DNA of 64,000 bases from a bacterium (GTDB lineage Bacteria; Bacteroidota; Bacteroidia; Cytophagales; Cyclobacteriaceae), in NCBI GenBank assembly GCA_024743255.1, contig JANSWY010000016.1, positions 1 to 64,000 on the forward strand. The letters run 5' to 3'. Shown in pieces: positions 43,829-52,385 of the stretch (the stretch's first letter is position 1; every line of letters begins with the position of its first letter). The position numbers and the translations under genes are program-made. The notes under the pieces were generated by a model. That model was given only the letters and a program-made list of their open reading frames with translations. It ran no database searches and was not told where the DNA came from.

Positions 43829-44215
43829 TTATTCTTCCCCTTCGGCTCCACTCTTAAGATCTGATTCAATTTCATGCATGAATACAGCATCAATTGATTC
43901 CTGAACAGTAGGTAGAATATCTAATACTTTATCTAACATACTGATGCTGATCAACTTCATTACGTGCTCGCTGATTCCACATAAAACAAATGCTCCACCA
44001 CTTTCATTGAAAACCCTGTTTCCAACTAGTAAAGAGCTCAATCCTGAAGAATCAGAATACTTCACTGCAGAAAGGTCAATGATTAGATTCTTTGCTCCTT
44101 CAGCGTGAAGCTTAACGAATTCTGATTTAAGATCTGGTGCATAAGAGCTATCCAGCTTTTCTTCGTCAAGTTTTAGTAGGGTATATTTCTCTTGTTTGTC
44201 TAATGAAATCTTCAT
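43829..44215 (-). CDS. STAS-domain anti-anti-sigma-factor-like protein
   Basis: A 128-residue SpoIIAA-type protein. The STAS core is complete: KYTLLKLDEEKLDSSYAPDLKSEF, NLIIDLSAVKYSDSSGLSSLLVG with the phosphorylatable Ser in DSSG (55-58), GAFVLCGIS and MKLISISMLDKVLDI. The acidic tail IESDLKSGAEGEE goes beyond the fold. No kinase or sigma factor is adjacent, so the partner is unknown. It sits 36 bp downstream of purC on the same strand. Confidence 0.9.
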   Translation of the reverse strand: MKISLDKQEKYTLLKLDEEKLDSSYAPDLKSEFVKLHAEGAKNLIIDLSAVKYSDSSGLSSLLVGNRVFNESGGAFVLCGISEHVMKLISISMLDKVLDILPTVQESIDAVFMHEIESDLKSGAEGEE

Positions 44216-44251
44216 ATTTCAAATTTATTATAAAAATCGGTCCACTGGGTA

Positions 44252-45187
44252 CTATTGAGCAAGTTCCCTTATACTATTCTCGATTTGCTCGAGTTTGTTG
44301 TCATAATTGTCTTTCACGAATTGCTTTCCAGTGATCTTCTCGTATAATTCAATATAGCGATCTGACACGGAATTTACCAATTCGTCGTTCATTTCCGGCA
44401 TAGTTTGACCTTCTTTTCCCTGAAAGCCCTGACTTATTAACCATTGACGAACGAATTCCTTAGATAATTGCTTTTGAGGCTCACTTTTTGCCTGAAGTTC
44501 CTGGTAAGTATCCAGGTAAAAATACCTTGAGGAATCTGGTGTATGAACTTCATCTACCAGGTAAATGTTTCCATCCAGTTCTCCAAACTCATATTTGGTG
44601 TCTACCAGAATAAGCCCTTGTGATTTAGCAAATTCAGTTCCTTTGTTGAAAAGAGCTCTGGTATATGCTTCCAGTTGTTCGTATTTCTCTTTTTCTACAA
44701 TTCCCTGTGATAAAATCTCTTCTCTGCTAATATCTTCATCATGTCCCTCATGAGCTTTGGTAGTAGGAGTGATGATTGGTTCAGGAAGTTTGTTGTTTTC
44801 CTTTAGTCCTTCCGGAAGAGGAACTCCGCAAAGTATTCTCTTTCCATCACGATATTCTCTCCATGCATGACCCGCTAAATAGCCACGGATAACCATTTCC
44901 ACAGGAAATATATTGCACTTTTTACCGATGGAAACATTGGCTGCAGGAGTAGATTCCAACCAATTAGGTACAATGTCTTTTGTCATCTCAAGAAACTGAG
45001 AAGCGATTTGATTAAGTACCTGACCTTTGTGAGGAATAGCTCTAGGTAGAATTACGTCAAATGCTGAGATTCGATCTGTAGCTACAATGGCTATTTTCTT
45101 ATCGAACTCATATACATCTCTGACCTTTCCTTCATACTTTCCAGTCTGGCCCTCAAAATTGAATTTGGTTTCTTTTATTGCATCCAT
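44252..45187 (-). CDS. purC: SAICAR synthetase
   Basis: PurC (311 aa) joins Asp to CAIR in purine synthesis. Conserved pieces include [52 protein letters not shown]-type core with [24 protein letters not shown] and [12 protein letters not shown] for ATP and CAIR binding. Length agrees with the longer, yeast-like PurC form found in Bacteroidota. Adjacent STAS and rnz genes lie downstream on the same strand, possibly one operon. Confidence 0.95.
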   Translation of the reverse strand: MDAIKETKFNFEGQTGKYEGKVRDVYEFDKKIAIVATDRISAFDVILPRAIPHKGQVLNQIASQFLEMTKDIVPNWLESTPAANVSIGKKCNIFPVEMVIRGYLAGHAWREYRDGKRILCGVPLPEGLKENNKLPEPIITPTTKAHEGHDEDISREEILSQGIVEKEKYEQLEAYTRALFNKGTEFAKSQGLILVDTKYEFGELDGNIYLVDEVHTPDSSRYFYLDTYQELQAKSEPQKQLSKEFVRQWLISQGFQGKEGQTMPEMNDELVNSVSDRYIELYEKITGKQFVKDNYDNKLEQIENSIRELAQ

Positions 45188-45258
45188 CTTAGGCCAGCAA
45201 ATTTAGAAAAATACCAATAAGGGCTGAACTATTTTAAAGGAATGTTGAGCGCAAGTTT

Positions 45259-46581
45259 TTATTCTGGTGTGATAACCTCTATAAGTCGGCCTACCTGGTA
45301 GACTTCCGTCTTAATCAATTCACCTTTTTTGTTGTAGTACTTCCAGGATTTATTCATTTCGTTTCTCAAATAAACTCCTTCTATTTCAACCTGACCGTTT
45401 TTATAGTATTGTTTGAAACTGCCGTGTTTTTTGTTGTTAGCATACTCTTGTTCGCTCATTACTTTTTCGTTCGGGAAGTAGCGTGTTTCAAGGCCTGCTT
45501 TTTTGCCTAGATTATAGGTTTCTCTTATGGAGAGTTTTCCTTTATTGTAGATATCTCTCAAACCATGGAGTTGACCATTCTGATAATTTTCTACCAGGTT
45601 GAAATCTCCATTGGTATTGTAGTAATTCCAGGTCCCAACTGGTTTTCCACTTTCTTTCTGCTGTTCTCTCAGGAGCTTTCCTTTGTCGCTATATTCCTTG
45701 ATTTTTTGATCAAATCCCCTGTTTGTGTGAAATGTAAGTCTTTTTAATTCACCATTTTGATGATAGTTCTTTTCTTCACCGCTCTTGTAGCCATTTCTGT
45801 AGAATAGAAACTGTGAAATCTGACTGTTATCATAATAGGATATAATTTCACCATCCAGTTGTCCCTTTAGATAGTTGGCAGATGATTTCAAGTTACCAGA
45901 AGGATAATATTGCTTGAAATAGCCAGTTTTCTTTCCTTGACTATTTTGAGCTTCTATTTCTGTATTACCGTTCTCAAAGAAAGTCTTAAAGCCTCCATCA
46001 AGTAGACCATTCAGATACGAAGCTTCTAATTGCAAAACTCCACTTTCGTAATATTTTTTATTGATGCCGTTGGGTTTTCCATTTGCATAATGTATTTCTT
46101 CCTGGATCTTGCCACTTTCATAATAATGAGTGACCAAACCATCTGGTTTTCCTTTTTGAAATTCTGTTTTGCTTTTTAGTGTGCCAGTTGGGTAGTAAAG
46201 GATAAGGTCTCCGGTTATGGTGTCATTTTTGAAAACAGCTTCTTGTAGTACTTTTCCATCTTCAGAAAAGACTTTGGTCACACCTTCCCGCAGATCGTTT
46301 TTGTAAGTCGTTGTTCTTTGAACTTTACCAGTTTTGTAATAATTGGTGAATAATCCATCTTTTTGTCCGTCATTGAAAATACCGGTCACGATAGTTTCTC
46401 CATTCATGCTAAACATTTTGTATTCGCCTTGAATTCTTGATGAGTCTCCTTCAAGTACAGTGTAAACTTCTTTGAGAGATCTGGAATCGTCTGGATAATA
46501 TGTTTCTATGGTTTGTAGATCCTGGGCAACAGACAATCCAGGAACGACCAAAACCAATAGTTTCAGGATCACTTTATTCAT
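45259..46581 (-). CDS. MORN-variant repeat protein (YwqK-like), secreted
   Basis: A 440-residue exported protein from MNKVILKLLVLVVPGLSVAQ. Nearly all of the mature chain is made of about 15 repeats of 22-24 residues with the pattern G-x-x-x-x-Y-Y-x-x-G-x-x-x-x-E, for example GLFTNYYKTGKVQRTTTYKN and GTWNYYNTNGDFNLVENYQN. This is the MORN-variant repeat of the YwqK family, often annotated as antitoxin, a label without support here because no toxin gene is present. It is probably an extended beta-sheet surface protein. Confidence 0.85.
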   Translation of the reverse strand: MNKVILKLLVLVVPGLSVAQDLQTIETYYPDDSRSLKEVYTVLEGDSSRIQGEYKMFSMNGETIVTGIFNDGQKDGLFTNYYKTGKVQRTTTYKNDLREGVTKVFSEDGKVLQEAVFKNDTITGDLILYYPTGTLKSKTEFQKGKPDGLVTHYYESGKIQEEIHYANGKPNGINKKYYESGVLQLEASYLNGLLDGGFKTFFENGNTEIEAQNSQGKKTGYFKQYYPSGNLKSSANYLKGQLDGEIISYYDNSQISQFLFYRNGYKSGEEKNYHQNGELKRLTFHTNRGFDQKIKEYSDKGKLLREQQKESGKPVGTWNYYNTNGDFNLVENYQNGQLHGLRDIYNKGKLSIRETYNLGKKAGLETRYFPNEKVMSEQEYANNKKHGSFKQYYKNGQVEIEGVYLRNEMNKSWKYYNKKGELIKTEVYQVGRLIEVITPE

Positions 46582-46675
46582 AACACACAAAATTCTAATT
46601 CAAATCTAGAAACGATGAAATTAAAATTCCATTATATCATGGATAAATCAAATGTGATTCTGTCTTGAGGATTGC

Positions 46676-47482
46676 CTAATTCTCAAGATCTTTTGATTCG
46701 TTTGTGTATTTTTTGTATTCCCCACCGGCATAAGCTCGCATCCCAAAATCACATGCCATGTTGTTTGAATATTGTTCTACTGAGAGTATTCCATTTCCAT
46801 CGAAGGTGAATTTTAGGTGGCATTTCTCATCATTATCCTCCCAGAGAAAGTCATCATACTCGTATGTGTTATCAGCCACTTTTGGTACAGCTTGCTCGAA
46901 GTATGCAATGTGGTATGTCGGTCCGCTGGTTGTGTTGAGTTCAACCCAGATACTGTCGGATTCCAATTTGGAAATTGATACGGTTCCACCATTATATCCA
47001 ATTTCAATTGCTGGATTTTCTTCCGTATAGAAGTAATCGTTGATAAAGTAAATATCTGAACTGTATGTTCCTGCTATTTCGTTATTGGTGCCTTCTTCTA
47101 CTTTTTCTCCTCCAAACAATTCAAAGTCATTCAGATCACCACCAACGGCCATCAATGTAACTTCATAGGCTTTCTTGCCATTTGTCCATCTGCCATTCCA
47201 ATTGCCCTCTTCATGCTCCAGGTAAAAATGACCTGTGGTTTCCCCGTTGTATGATTCTTTCAGGTACAAAAGATCTTTTGAGTAAAGCTTACCTTCTAAG
47301 TCCAGATAGGCTGTTTTTCCCTGGTAGCGATATTTACCGGAGATTAGTTTTCCTGCTCCCTTATTTGGAGTTAATTCAATTTCAATATTGTAGCTTCCAA
47401 TTGATCCGTTTACTTTCAATTCGTTTTGAGCAAAAACAAAGAAAGGGGAGGTGAGGAGTAGAAGAAAGAGTATCTTTTTCAT
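46676..47482 (-). CDS. Secreted beta-rich protein of unknown function
   Basis: A 268-residue exported protein from MKKILFLLLLTSPFFVFAQ; the upstream Met at 47509 would place nine charged residues before the signal. The mature part alternates strands, with ISGKYRYQGKTAYLDLEGKL, ESYNGETTGHFYLEHEEG and NWNGRWTNGKKAYEV repeating a G-x-W/F-x-G lipocalin-like pattern, then AGTYSSDIYFINDYFY in a second half. It has one conserved Cys pair (CHLKFTF, NMACDFG). No family recognised. Confidence 0.65.
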   Translation of the reverse strand: MKKILFLLLLTSPFFVFAQNELKVNGSIGSYNIEIELTPNKGAGKLISGKYRYQGKTAYLDLEGKLYSKDLLYLKESYNGETTGHFYLEHEEGNWNGRWTNGKKAYEVTLMAVGGDLNDFELFGGEKVEEGTNNEIAGTYSSDIYFINDYFYTEENPAIEIGYNGGTVSISKLESDSIWVELNTTSGPTYHIAYFEQAVPKVADNTYEYDDFLWEDNDEKCHLKFTFDGNGILSVEQYSNNMACDFGMRAYAGGEYKKYTNESKDLEN

Positions 47483-47597
47483 GCGATATTGGAACTTAGG
47501 TTTATCCAAATCTATTAATAGCTTGATAAAGAATGCTAATTCTCAGGTTTTTTTCTGGGAGCTTTTTATTAGTTGATAATTTGATCAAATTGAATTT

Positions 47598-47753
47598 ATG
47601 AAGAAGAAAGAATGCCCTTCATGTGCAATGGAAATTGATAGAGATGAAAAAGTTTGTCCTATTTGCAGCTACGAGTTCCCTCAAACCAGCAAACCAATAC
47701 AATGGGTGGCGATATTGTTGGTTTTGGTGTTGCTCTATTTTTTGTTCTTTTAG
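47598..47753 (+). CDS. 51-residue zinc-ribbon membrane protein
   Basis: A short ORF: MKKKECPSCAMEIDRDEKVC begins a zinc ribbon with CPSC (6-9) and CPIC (20-23), followed by SYEFPQTSKP and one membrane helix, WVAILLVLVLLYFLFF, at the C-terminus. Codon use resembles neighbours, and all four Cys are ideally spaced. Tail-anchored mini-zinc-ribbon proteins are frequent in bacteria and seldom annotated. No promoter match was found, but the ORF lies in an otherwise empty 427-bp gap. Confidence 0.7.
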   Translation: MKKKECPSCAMEIDRDEKVCPICSYEFPQTSKPIQWVAILLVLVLLYFLFF

Positions 47754-47789
47754 CCTTTCCCGATTTACGTGAGTGCTTCATTAATTGGG

Positions 47790-47821
47790 ATTCCTGATCT
47801 ACGCTTTGCTTCGTCAGGAAT
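47790..47821. repeat. REP-like inverted repeat
   Basis: ATTCCTGA (47790-47797) and TCAGGAAT (47814-47821) flank CTACGCTTTGCTTCG. Similar hairpin words are common intergenic repeats in this bacterial group. Only one copy is seen here. Confidence 0.4.
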
Positions 47822-47841
47822 GACGGAACGCAGGCACAAAT

Positions 47842-47861
47842 AAAAAAGGGGCCAAAGCCCC
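47842..47861 (-). terminator. Terminator of the thiolase gene
   Basis: GGGGC (47848-47852) and GCCCC (47857-47861), loop CAAA, with six T on the minus strand opposite 47842-47847. Confidence 0.82.
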
Positions 47862-47908
47862 AATTTTTAAATCCTAATATCTAATATCTAAATTCTAGCG
47901 TCTAGAAT

Positions 47909-49087
47909 CTATACTTTCTCAATAACTATAGCGGAAGCACCTCCACCACCGTTACAGATACCAGCAACTCCGATAGTTCCTTCTTTCTTGTCAAGAACAC
48001 TGTTAAGAGTAGCGATGATTCTTGCTCCTGAAGTTCCAAGAGGGTGACCTAGAGCTACAGCACCACCAAATGTGTTCACGTTTGCTGGGTCTAGTTCTAA
48101 TAGCCTGTTGTTAGCAATTGCTACTGCAGAGAAAGCTTCGTTTACTTCCCAGAAGTCTACATCACTTTTTTCTACACCTGCGTTTTTCATTGCTTTTGGA
48201 ATTGCCAAAGCAGGAGAAGTAGTGAACCAAATTGGCTCTTGAGCAGCATCAGCAAAACCTCTGATTTTACCAACAGCTTTCAAGCCAAGTTCTTCCATTT
48301 TCTTTTTGCTAATTAAAACAAGTGCAGCTGCACCGTCATTGATTGTAGAAGCGTTTGCCGCAGTTACTGTTCCTTCTTTTGAGAATACAGGTCTCAATGA
48401 AGGAATCTTTTCGAATTTCACATTTCTGAATTCCTCATCTTCTTTCATGATGATAGGATCACCTTTTCTTTGAGGAATTTCAACTGGGACAATCTCATCA
48501 TTAAATAAACCTGCCTCAGTAGAAGCTGCAGATCTTTTATATGATTCGATTGCGTAGTTATCCTGCTCTTCTCTGGAGATGTTCATCTCCTTTGCAGTAT
48601 TGTCAGCACAGTTACCCATTGGGAATCCGTTGTATACTTCCCAAAGTCCGTCGTGCATTAATCCATCAATGATCTCACCATGACCGTATTTGTGGCCAAA
48701 TCTTGCCTTAGGAACATAGTAAGGAATGTTTGACATGCTTTCCATACCACCTGTTACAATGATATCAGCTTGTCCAAGCATGATTGATTGAGCTCCAAGC
48801 ATCGTTGACTTCATACCAGAAGCACAAACTTTGTTAACAGTAGTACATGGTACGTTATTTCCGATTCCAGCTCCAATTGCAGCTTGTCTCGCAGGTGCTT
48901 GTCCAAGGTATGCTGAAACTACGTTACCATAGAATACTTCTTCTACCTGGTCAGCAGCTACTCCAGCTTTCTCTAATGCGCCTTTAATTGCGATTGATCC
49001 TAATTGAGTGGCTGAGAATCCTGCAAGTGCACCACCGAAGCTTCCGATAGGTGTTCTTACTGCGGATAAAATATATACTTCTTCCAT
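47909..49087 (-). CDS. Acetyl-CoA C-acetyltransferase (thiolase II)
   Basis: A 392-residue biosynthetic-type thiolase. The nucleophilic Cys sits in VNKVCASGMKS near residue 88, the pantetheine loop and His are in WEVNEAFSAVA, and the second Cys is in GICNGGGGA; GHPLGTSGAR binds substrate. Full length for the family. It condenses or splits acetoacetyl-CoA. No neighbouring beta-oxidation or ketone gene shows which direction is used. Confidence 0.95.
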   Translation of the reverse strand: MEEVYILSAVRTPIGSFGGALAGFSATQLGSIAIKGALEKAGVAADQVEEVFYGNVVSAYLGQAPARQAAIGAGIGNNVPCTTVNKVCASGMKSTMLGAQSIMLGQADIIVTGGMESMSNIPYYVPKARFGHKYGHGEIIDGLMHDGLWEVYNGFPMGNCADNTAKEMNISREEQDNYAIESYKRSAASTEAGLFNDEIVPVEIPQRKGDPIIMKEDEEFRNVKFEKIPSLRPVFSKEGTVTAANASTINDGAAALVLISKKKMEELGLKAVGKIRGFADAAQEPIWFTTSPALAIPKAMKNAGVEKSDVDFWEVNEAFSAVAIANNRLLELDPANVNTFGGAVALGHPLGTSGARIIATLNSVLDKKEGTIGVAGICNGGGGASAIVIEKV

Positions 49088-49216
49088 ATTAATTGATGGG
49101 TTATAAAAGTTTGTTGTTTTCTAGTCGCAAAGGTGTCTAATAAAATTGAAAGCAACCTATTAATCCAACATCAGATGTGGTCGACTTTTGAGAAAAAATG
49201 CCAAATGTAGCGGTGA

Positions 49217-50164
49217 TTACCAGTCGGGTTTTGTTTTATCCCTTGGTTTGGTGTTTCTCTTCTTGAGCTGGTGTAGGTATTGGATTTCTTTGTTTCCGTA
49301 AGATTCAAAGATATTATTTGCTTTTTCAGGGCTAATGTTTAGTTCCTTTAATTTCTCTCTTAATTCTTTCAGTTTCTGCTCTTCGGACTTTTCTCCATCC
49401 TGATCTTGCTCTGACTGCTCGCCTTCTTTTTGTTCTCCTTCCTGCTCTTCACCTTCTTGTTGCTCGCCTTCTTTCTTTTCTTCGTCTTCCTGGTTTTCGC
49501 CCTCTTGTTGCTCACCTTCCTGGTTTTCACCTTCTTTTTGCTCGCTATCCTGCTGCTCTCCGTCCTCTTGTTGGTTTTGCTTCTGCTCGTCCTGGTTACC
49601 TTCTTGCTGATCCTCGTTTTCTCCGTCCTGCTTCTGGTCCTGGTTTTCCTGATTCTCGTTTTGCTGCTGCTCCTTATCTTGCTGCTCCTGATTCTCCTGG
49701 TTCTGATCCTGGTTTTGCTGCTGCTCCTGCTGCTCCTTTTTCTTTTCGAGTTTCTTTTTGACTACTTCATAGTTGTACCTGGCATCTTTGTTTGTTGGGT
49801 CTGCCTTTAGAGCTTCTTTGAAATAGTTGAGAGCAACTTCCAGATTATCTGGTTGATCGTTTAAAACACCTAACTGTTGGTAGGCAACCGATTTTGCTTT
49901 GTTGTTAGAAGTTGGAACTACTTTATTGTAAGTAGATTTTGCGTTTGATGAGTCATTTAGATGTACATAAGCATTTGCAAGATTCAATAGAATTTGATCA
50001 TCCATTATTTCCATGGAATCCACCAGGTAGCTGTACTTTTCAGCCGCTAGTTCATAGTTTTCATTCTGGTAGGCTTGTGCAGCTTCCTTTTTTAAAGAAT
50101 TGATTTTGGCAATGTCATTTGAGCCAAAAGTGAATGCAAGCAGTATGAATAAAAACTTGTTCAT
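49217..50164 (-). CDS. batC: BatC-like TPR protein with long Gln/Glu/Asn-rich region
   Basis: A 315-residue protein with a signal-like N-terminus (MNKFLFILLAFTFGS). Residues 25-140 contain three TPR units (AQAYQNENYELAAEKYSYLV, NLANAYVHLNDSSNAKSTYN, EVALNYFKEALKADPTNKDARYNYE). Residues 144-265 are an extreme low-complexity stretch of Gln, Glu, Asn, Asp and Gly; the C-terminal 50 residues are again ordered. This layout is that of BatC of the aerotolerance locus. It overlaps the VWA gene by 4 bp. Confidence 0.85.
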   Translation of the reverse strand: MNKFLFILLAFTFGSNDIAKINSLKKEAAQAYQNENYELAAEKYSYLVDSMEIMDDQILLNLANAYVHLNDSSNAKSTYNKVVPTSNNKAKSVAYQQLGVLNDQPDNLEVALNYFKEALKADPTNKDARYNYEVVKKKLEKKKEQQEQQQNQDQNQENQEQQDKEQQQNENQENQDQKQDGENEDQQEGNQDEQKQNQQEDGEQQDSEQKEGENQEGEQQEGENQEDEEKKEGEQQEGEEQEGEQKEGEQSEQDQDGEKSEEQKLKELREKLKELNISPEKANNIFESYGNKEIQYLHQLKKRNTKPRDKTKPDW

Positions 50165-51132
50165 ATTCTAATGAGTCTAATACTTATTAAAACATCTAAT
50201 AACATCAGAATCAGAGCAGCAATAAGAGGGTAGAAGTACTTGTTAGTAGTAACATCCATCTTCTTGGCATCCCTTAATTCTCCTTCTATATCATCTATTG
50301 TGTTGATCAACTTAGATACATCGTTTCTTGAGCTGCTTATTTCGAAGTATTTACCATCTGTATCAGCAGCTAGTTTCTTTAATGACTTAGGATTCAACTT
50401 ACTTACAACGATGTTTCCGTCAAGATCTTTTTTGAAGCCTTGTCTTGTTGAGATTTTAGAACCCTTTTCAGTTCCAATTCCTAATGTGAAGAGTTTGATT
50501 TCTGAAGATTCAATTTCCTCTGCAATCTGCTCCGTATTGTCTCCAAAGTCCTCACCATCGCTGATCAGAACGATGATTTTGGATTTTGGTTGAGTGACCG
50601 ATACCTCTTCACTTTGAAGTTTTTCAAGGGCCATTTCAAGAGGAGGCCCAAAATCTGTACCTGAACTTGATACCAGATAAGTGTAGAGACCATCTATGAT
50701 CACATTGCTTAGATAGTTTTTGTCATCAGTAAGTGGGCATTGGAGGAAGGCTTCATCAGAAAAAATGATAAGCCCGATTTTATCTGAGCTGAATGTGCTT
50801 ACAATGTTTTTTAATTCGTATTTCAATCTTTCCAGTCTGGAAGGCGCAACATCTGTTGCATTCATGGATTGAGAAAGGTCTATTGCGATGAAAATGTCTT
50901 TTCCGATGGATTTAACTTCTCGCTGGCCTTCTCCAAATACAGGACCTAGTAGTGCTGCGATTAGCAGGCCGAAGTAAAGTGTTCTGAGGAATAGTTTGAA
51001 AATGACTTGCCAACCAGAGTTTTTGAATTGTTTCGCGGCTGTTAGGACACGGGCAATGAAGATTATGTAGAACACGATGAATGTTCCGATGAGTATAAAT
51101 TCCGTTAATCCTATTGTATTGTTCCACTTCAT
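50161..51132 (-). CDS. batB: BatB-like VWA-domain membrane protein
   Basis: A 323-residue membrane protein with two N-terminal helices (FILIGTFIVFYIIFIARVL and FGLLIAALLGPVF) and one at the C-terminus (YPLIAALILMLLDVLISI). The VWA domain between shows an intact MIDAS: DLSQSMNATD, SSSGTDFGPP and ISDGEDFGD. BatB and BatC belong to the Bat locus of Bacteroidota, usually with moxR, DUF58, batA and batD, none of which is in this window. Metal-dependent protein binding at the inner membrane is likely. Confidence 0.88.
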   Translation of the reverse strand: MKWNNTIGLTEFILIGTFIVFYIIFIARVLTAAKQFKNSGWQVIFKLFLRTLYFGLLIAALLGPVFGEGQREVKSIGKDIFIAIDLSQSMNATDVAPSRLERLKYELKNIVSTFSSDKIGLIIFSDEAFLQCPLTDDKNYLSNVIIDGLYTYLVSSSGTDFGPPLEMALEKLQSEEVSVTQPKSKIIVLISDGEDFGDNTEQIAEEIESSEIKLFTLGIGTEKGSKISTRQGFKKDLDGNIVVSKLNPKSLKKLAADTDGKYFEISSSRNDVSKLINTIDDIEGELRDAKKMDVTTNKYFYPLIAALILMLLDVLISIRLIRI

Positions 51133-51258
51133 GAATAGCGGGGCAAAATTTTTGCAGCGTCAAATATATATAAGTAGTACTGAAGCAGCGGAAAAAGGGA
51201 TTCATTTTTAACATTTTTTATGAATTTAAATTTTTTGAAAAATAGTTGCTCAGTTCTT

Positions 51259-51287
51259 TTTGAAAAATCAATGAAGTGCTATATTTG
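51259..51287 (+). promoter_or_regulatory. Promoter of the tRNA operon
   Basis: TTTG at 51259-51262, 17 bp, then TATATTTG at 51280-51287, an exact TAnnTTTG. Transcription would start near 51294, 34 bp before tRNA-Ser. Confidence 0.6.
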
Positions 51288-51327
51288 CAGTCCTTTTCCG
51301 GCAGGGAGAAGGAAAAAGAGAATAGCC

Positions 51328-51416
51328 AGAGAGTTGGGTGAGTGGCTTAAACCAGCAGTTTGCTAAACTGTCGTACGCCTCACAGCGTACCGGGGGTTCG
51401 AATCCCCCACTCTCTA
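51328..51416 (+). tRNA. tRNA-Ser (GCU)
   Basis: Acceptor AGAGAGT (51328-51334) pairs with ACTCTCT (51409-51415). The anticodon stem-loop CAGT-TTGCTAA-ACTG gives anticodon GCT, read as GCU. A long variable arm (GTACGC...GCGTAC), typical of tRNA-Ser, and T-arm GGGGG-TTCGAAT-CCCCC are present. CCA is not encoded. The discriminator appears to be A; Ser tRNAs usually have G, which is worth noting. Confidence 0.95.
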
Positions 51417-51500
51417 CTCTTACCCGCCGAAGCTTTATGCGTAGGAGGGAGATGAGTAAAAAAACATAGATGAATTTATTACTACGAAAGTAGTAAGGCA

Positions 51501-51574
51501 GGTTCCATAGCTCAACTGGATAGAGCAACTGCCTTCTAAGCAGTAGGTTCCAGGTTCGAGTCCTGGTGGAATCA
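51501..51574 (+). tRNA. tRNA-Arg (UCU)
   Basis: Acceptor GGTTCCA (51501-51507) with TGGAATC (51567-51573), one G-U. D-arm GCTCAACTGGATAGAGC, anticodon loop CTTCTAA gives TCT, and the T-arm CCAGG-TTCGAGT-CCTGG is perfect. Discriminator A at 51574; CCA not encoded. It reads AGA and AGG. Confidence 0.97.
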
Positions 51575-51581
51575 CTTGATA

Positions 51582-51616
51582 AAGAGGAAGTTACGAAAGT
51601 TTCTTCCTCTTCTTGT
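51582..51616 (+). terminator. Terminator after the tRNA genes
   Basis: AAGAGGAAG (51582-51590) pairs with CTTCCTCTT (51603-51611), nine pairs, then CTTGTTT. Confidence 0.7.
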
Positions 51617-51635
51617 TTAATAGCTCACCAACAAT

Positions 51636-52115
51636 CTAACCAACATTTTTGTTGATTTCGTCTCGAGACAACTTTTTATGCTTCAGAAGCCAATCTAGAA
51701 TTTCTGACTTTTTGAACCTCAAATTTTTTCCAACCTTGTAATATGGAATTTCTCTTCGATTCACCCAGCCATAGATTGTTTGTTTAGCTGCCCCAGATTC
51801 TGCCATTACCCATGCAATACCTGCGTAGATATCTCCTTCATCTGATTGACGTGACTCTTCCTTAGTTAAGGACTTTCTAAGTTTTAAAATTTCACTCTCA
51901 ACAATTTGATTAACTTCTTCAAGTGTTACACCTGGTTTGTGATTTACTTGGACCGTAGCATTTGGCTTTGTAGATGTACTCCAGTTGCTATGGAATTGTT
52001 TGTTCGTACTTATAGGAACATCAAACTGAACTTCGAGATTTCTCGTAAGTCCAACAGTTTGGCCTAAAGTAGGGTTTGTAATAAGTCGACTTGGTCTTAC
52101 TTTTTTCTCAACCAT
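51636..52115 (-). CDS. Excisionase-like helix-turn-helix protein
   Basis: A 159-residue protein from MVEKKVRPSRLITN at 52115; the frame stays open to a Met at 52229, but that part crosses the hairpin at 52142-52163 and looks untranslated. The C-terminal 55 residues are a winged HTH of the excisionase/MerR-like kind: AWVMAESGAAKQTIYGWVNRREIPYYKVGKNLRFKKSEILDWL-type layout. The N-terminal half is polar and less conserved. It sits beside tRNA-Arg, a common integration site, yet no integrase gene is present, so it may be a remnant or a stand-alone regulator. Confidence 0.75.
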   Translation of the reverse strand: MVEKKVRPSRLITNPTLGQTVGLTRNLEVQFDVPISTNKQFHSNWSTSTKPNATVQVNHKPGVTLEEVNQIVESEILKLRKSLTKEESRQSDEGDIYAGIAWVMAESGAAKQTIYGWVNRREIPYYKVGKNLRFKKSEILDWLLKHKKLSRDEINKNVG

Positions 52116-52141
52116 ACCCCTCTTTTCAATAAAAAACAATC

Positions 52142-52163
52142 GTTGATCTACTTTTAGATCAAC
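52142..52163 (-). promoter_or_regulatory. Perfect hairpin in the 5' region of the HTH gene
   Basis: GTTGATCTA (52142-52150) and TAGATCAAC (52155-52163) pair over nine bases with loop CTTT. On the minus strand it is followed by ATTGTTTTTTATT and then the ATG at 52115. It may act as operator for the HTH protein or as a transcription terminator. Confidence 0.5.
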
Positions 52164-52385
52164 AATACAAAGATACGATTTGGAGATAGAAATGCTGTAA
52201 GAAAGTGGAGGAATATTTTTACGAATCACCGGAATTACACAACTTCGTTAAATACCTAATTTACTTATGCATCTGAGCGATTAAGATTCAAGTTTTTAGT
52301 GGAAAAATATATTTCTGATAGTCAGTTAGTTGTGTTTTTATTTCATATTTATTTAGAATTTCAGATAACTTTTTTTCCTATACTA

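Noticed and set aside
45259-46581. Antitoxin function for the MORN-variant protein
   Set aside because: The label is inherited from automated annotation of YwqK-like proteins; it has a signal peptide and no toxin neighbour.
49430-49810. 126-residue very hydrophobic ORF on the plus strand
   Set aside because: It is the antisense of the Gln/Glu/Asn-rich part of BatC; CTG/CTC/TTT codons opposite CAG/GAG/AAA produce a false membrane protein.
51268-51528. 86-residue ORF on the minus strand
   Set aside because: It runs across tRNA-Ser and into tRNA-Arg, both of which are certain.
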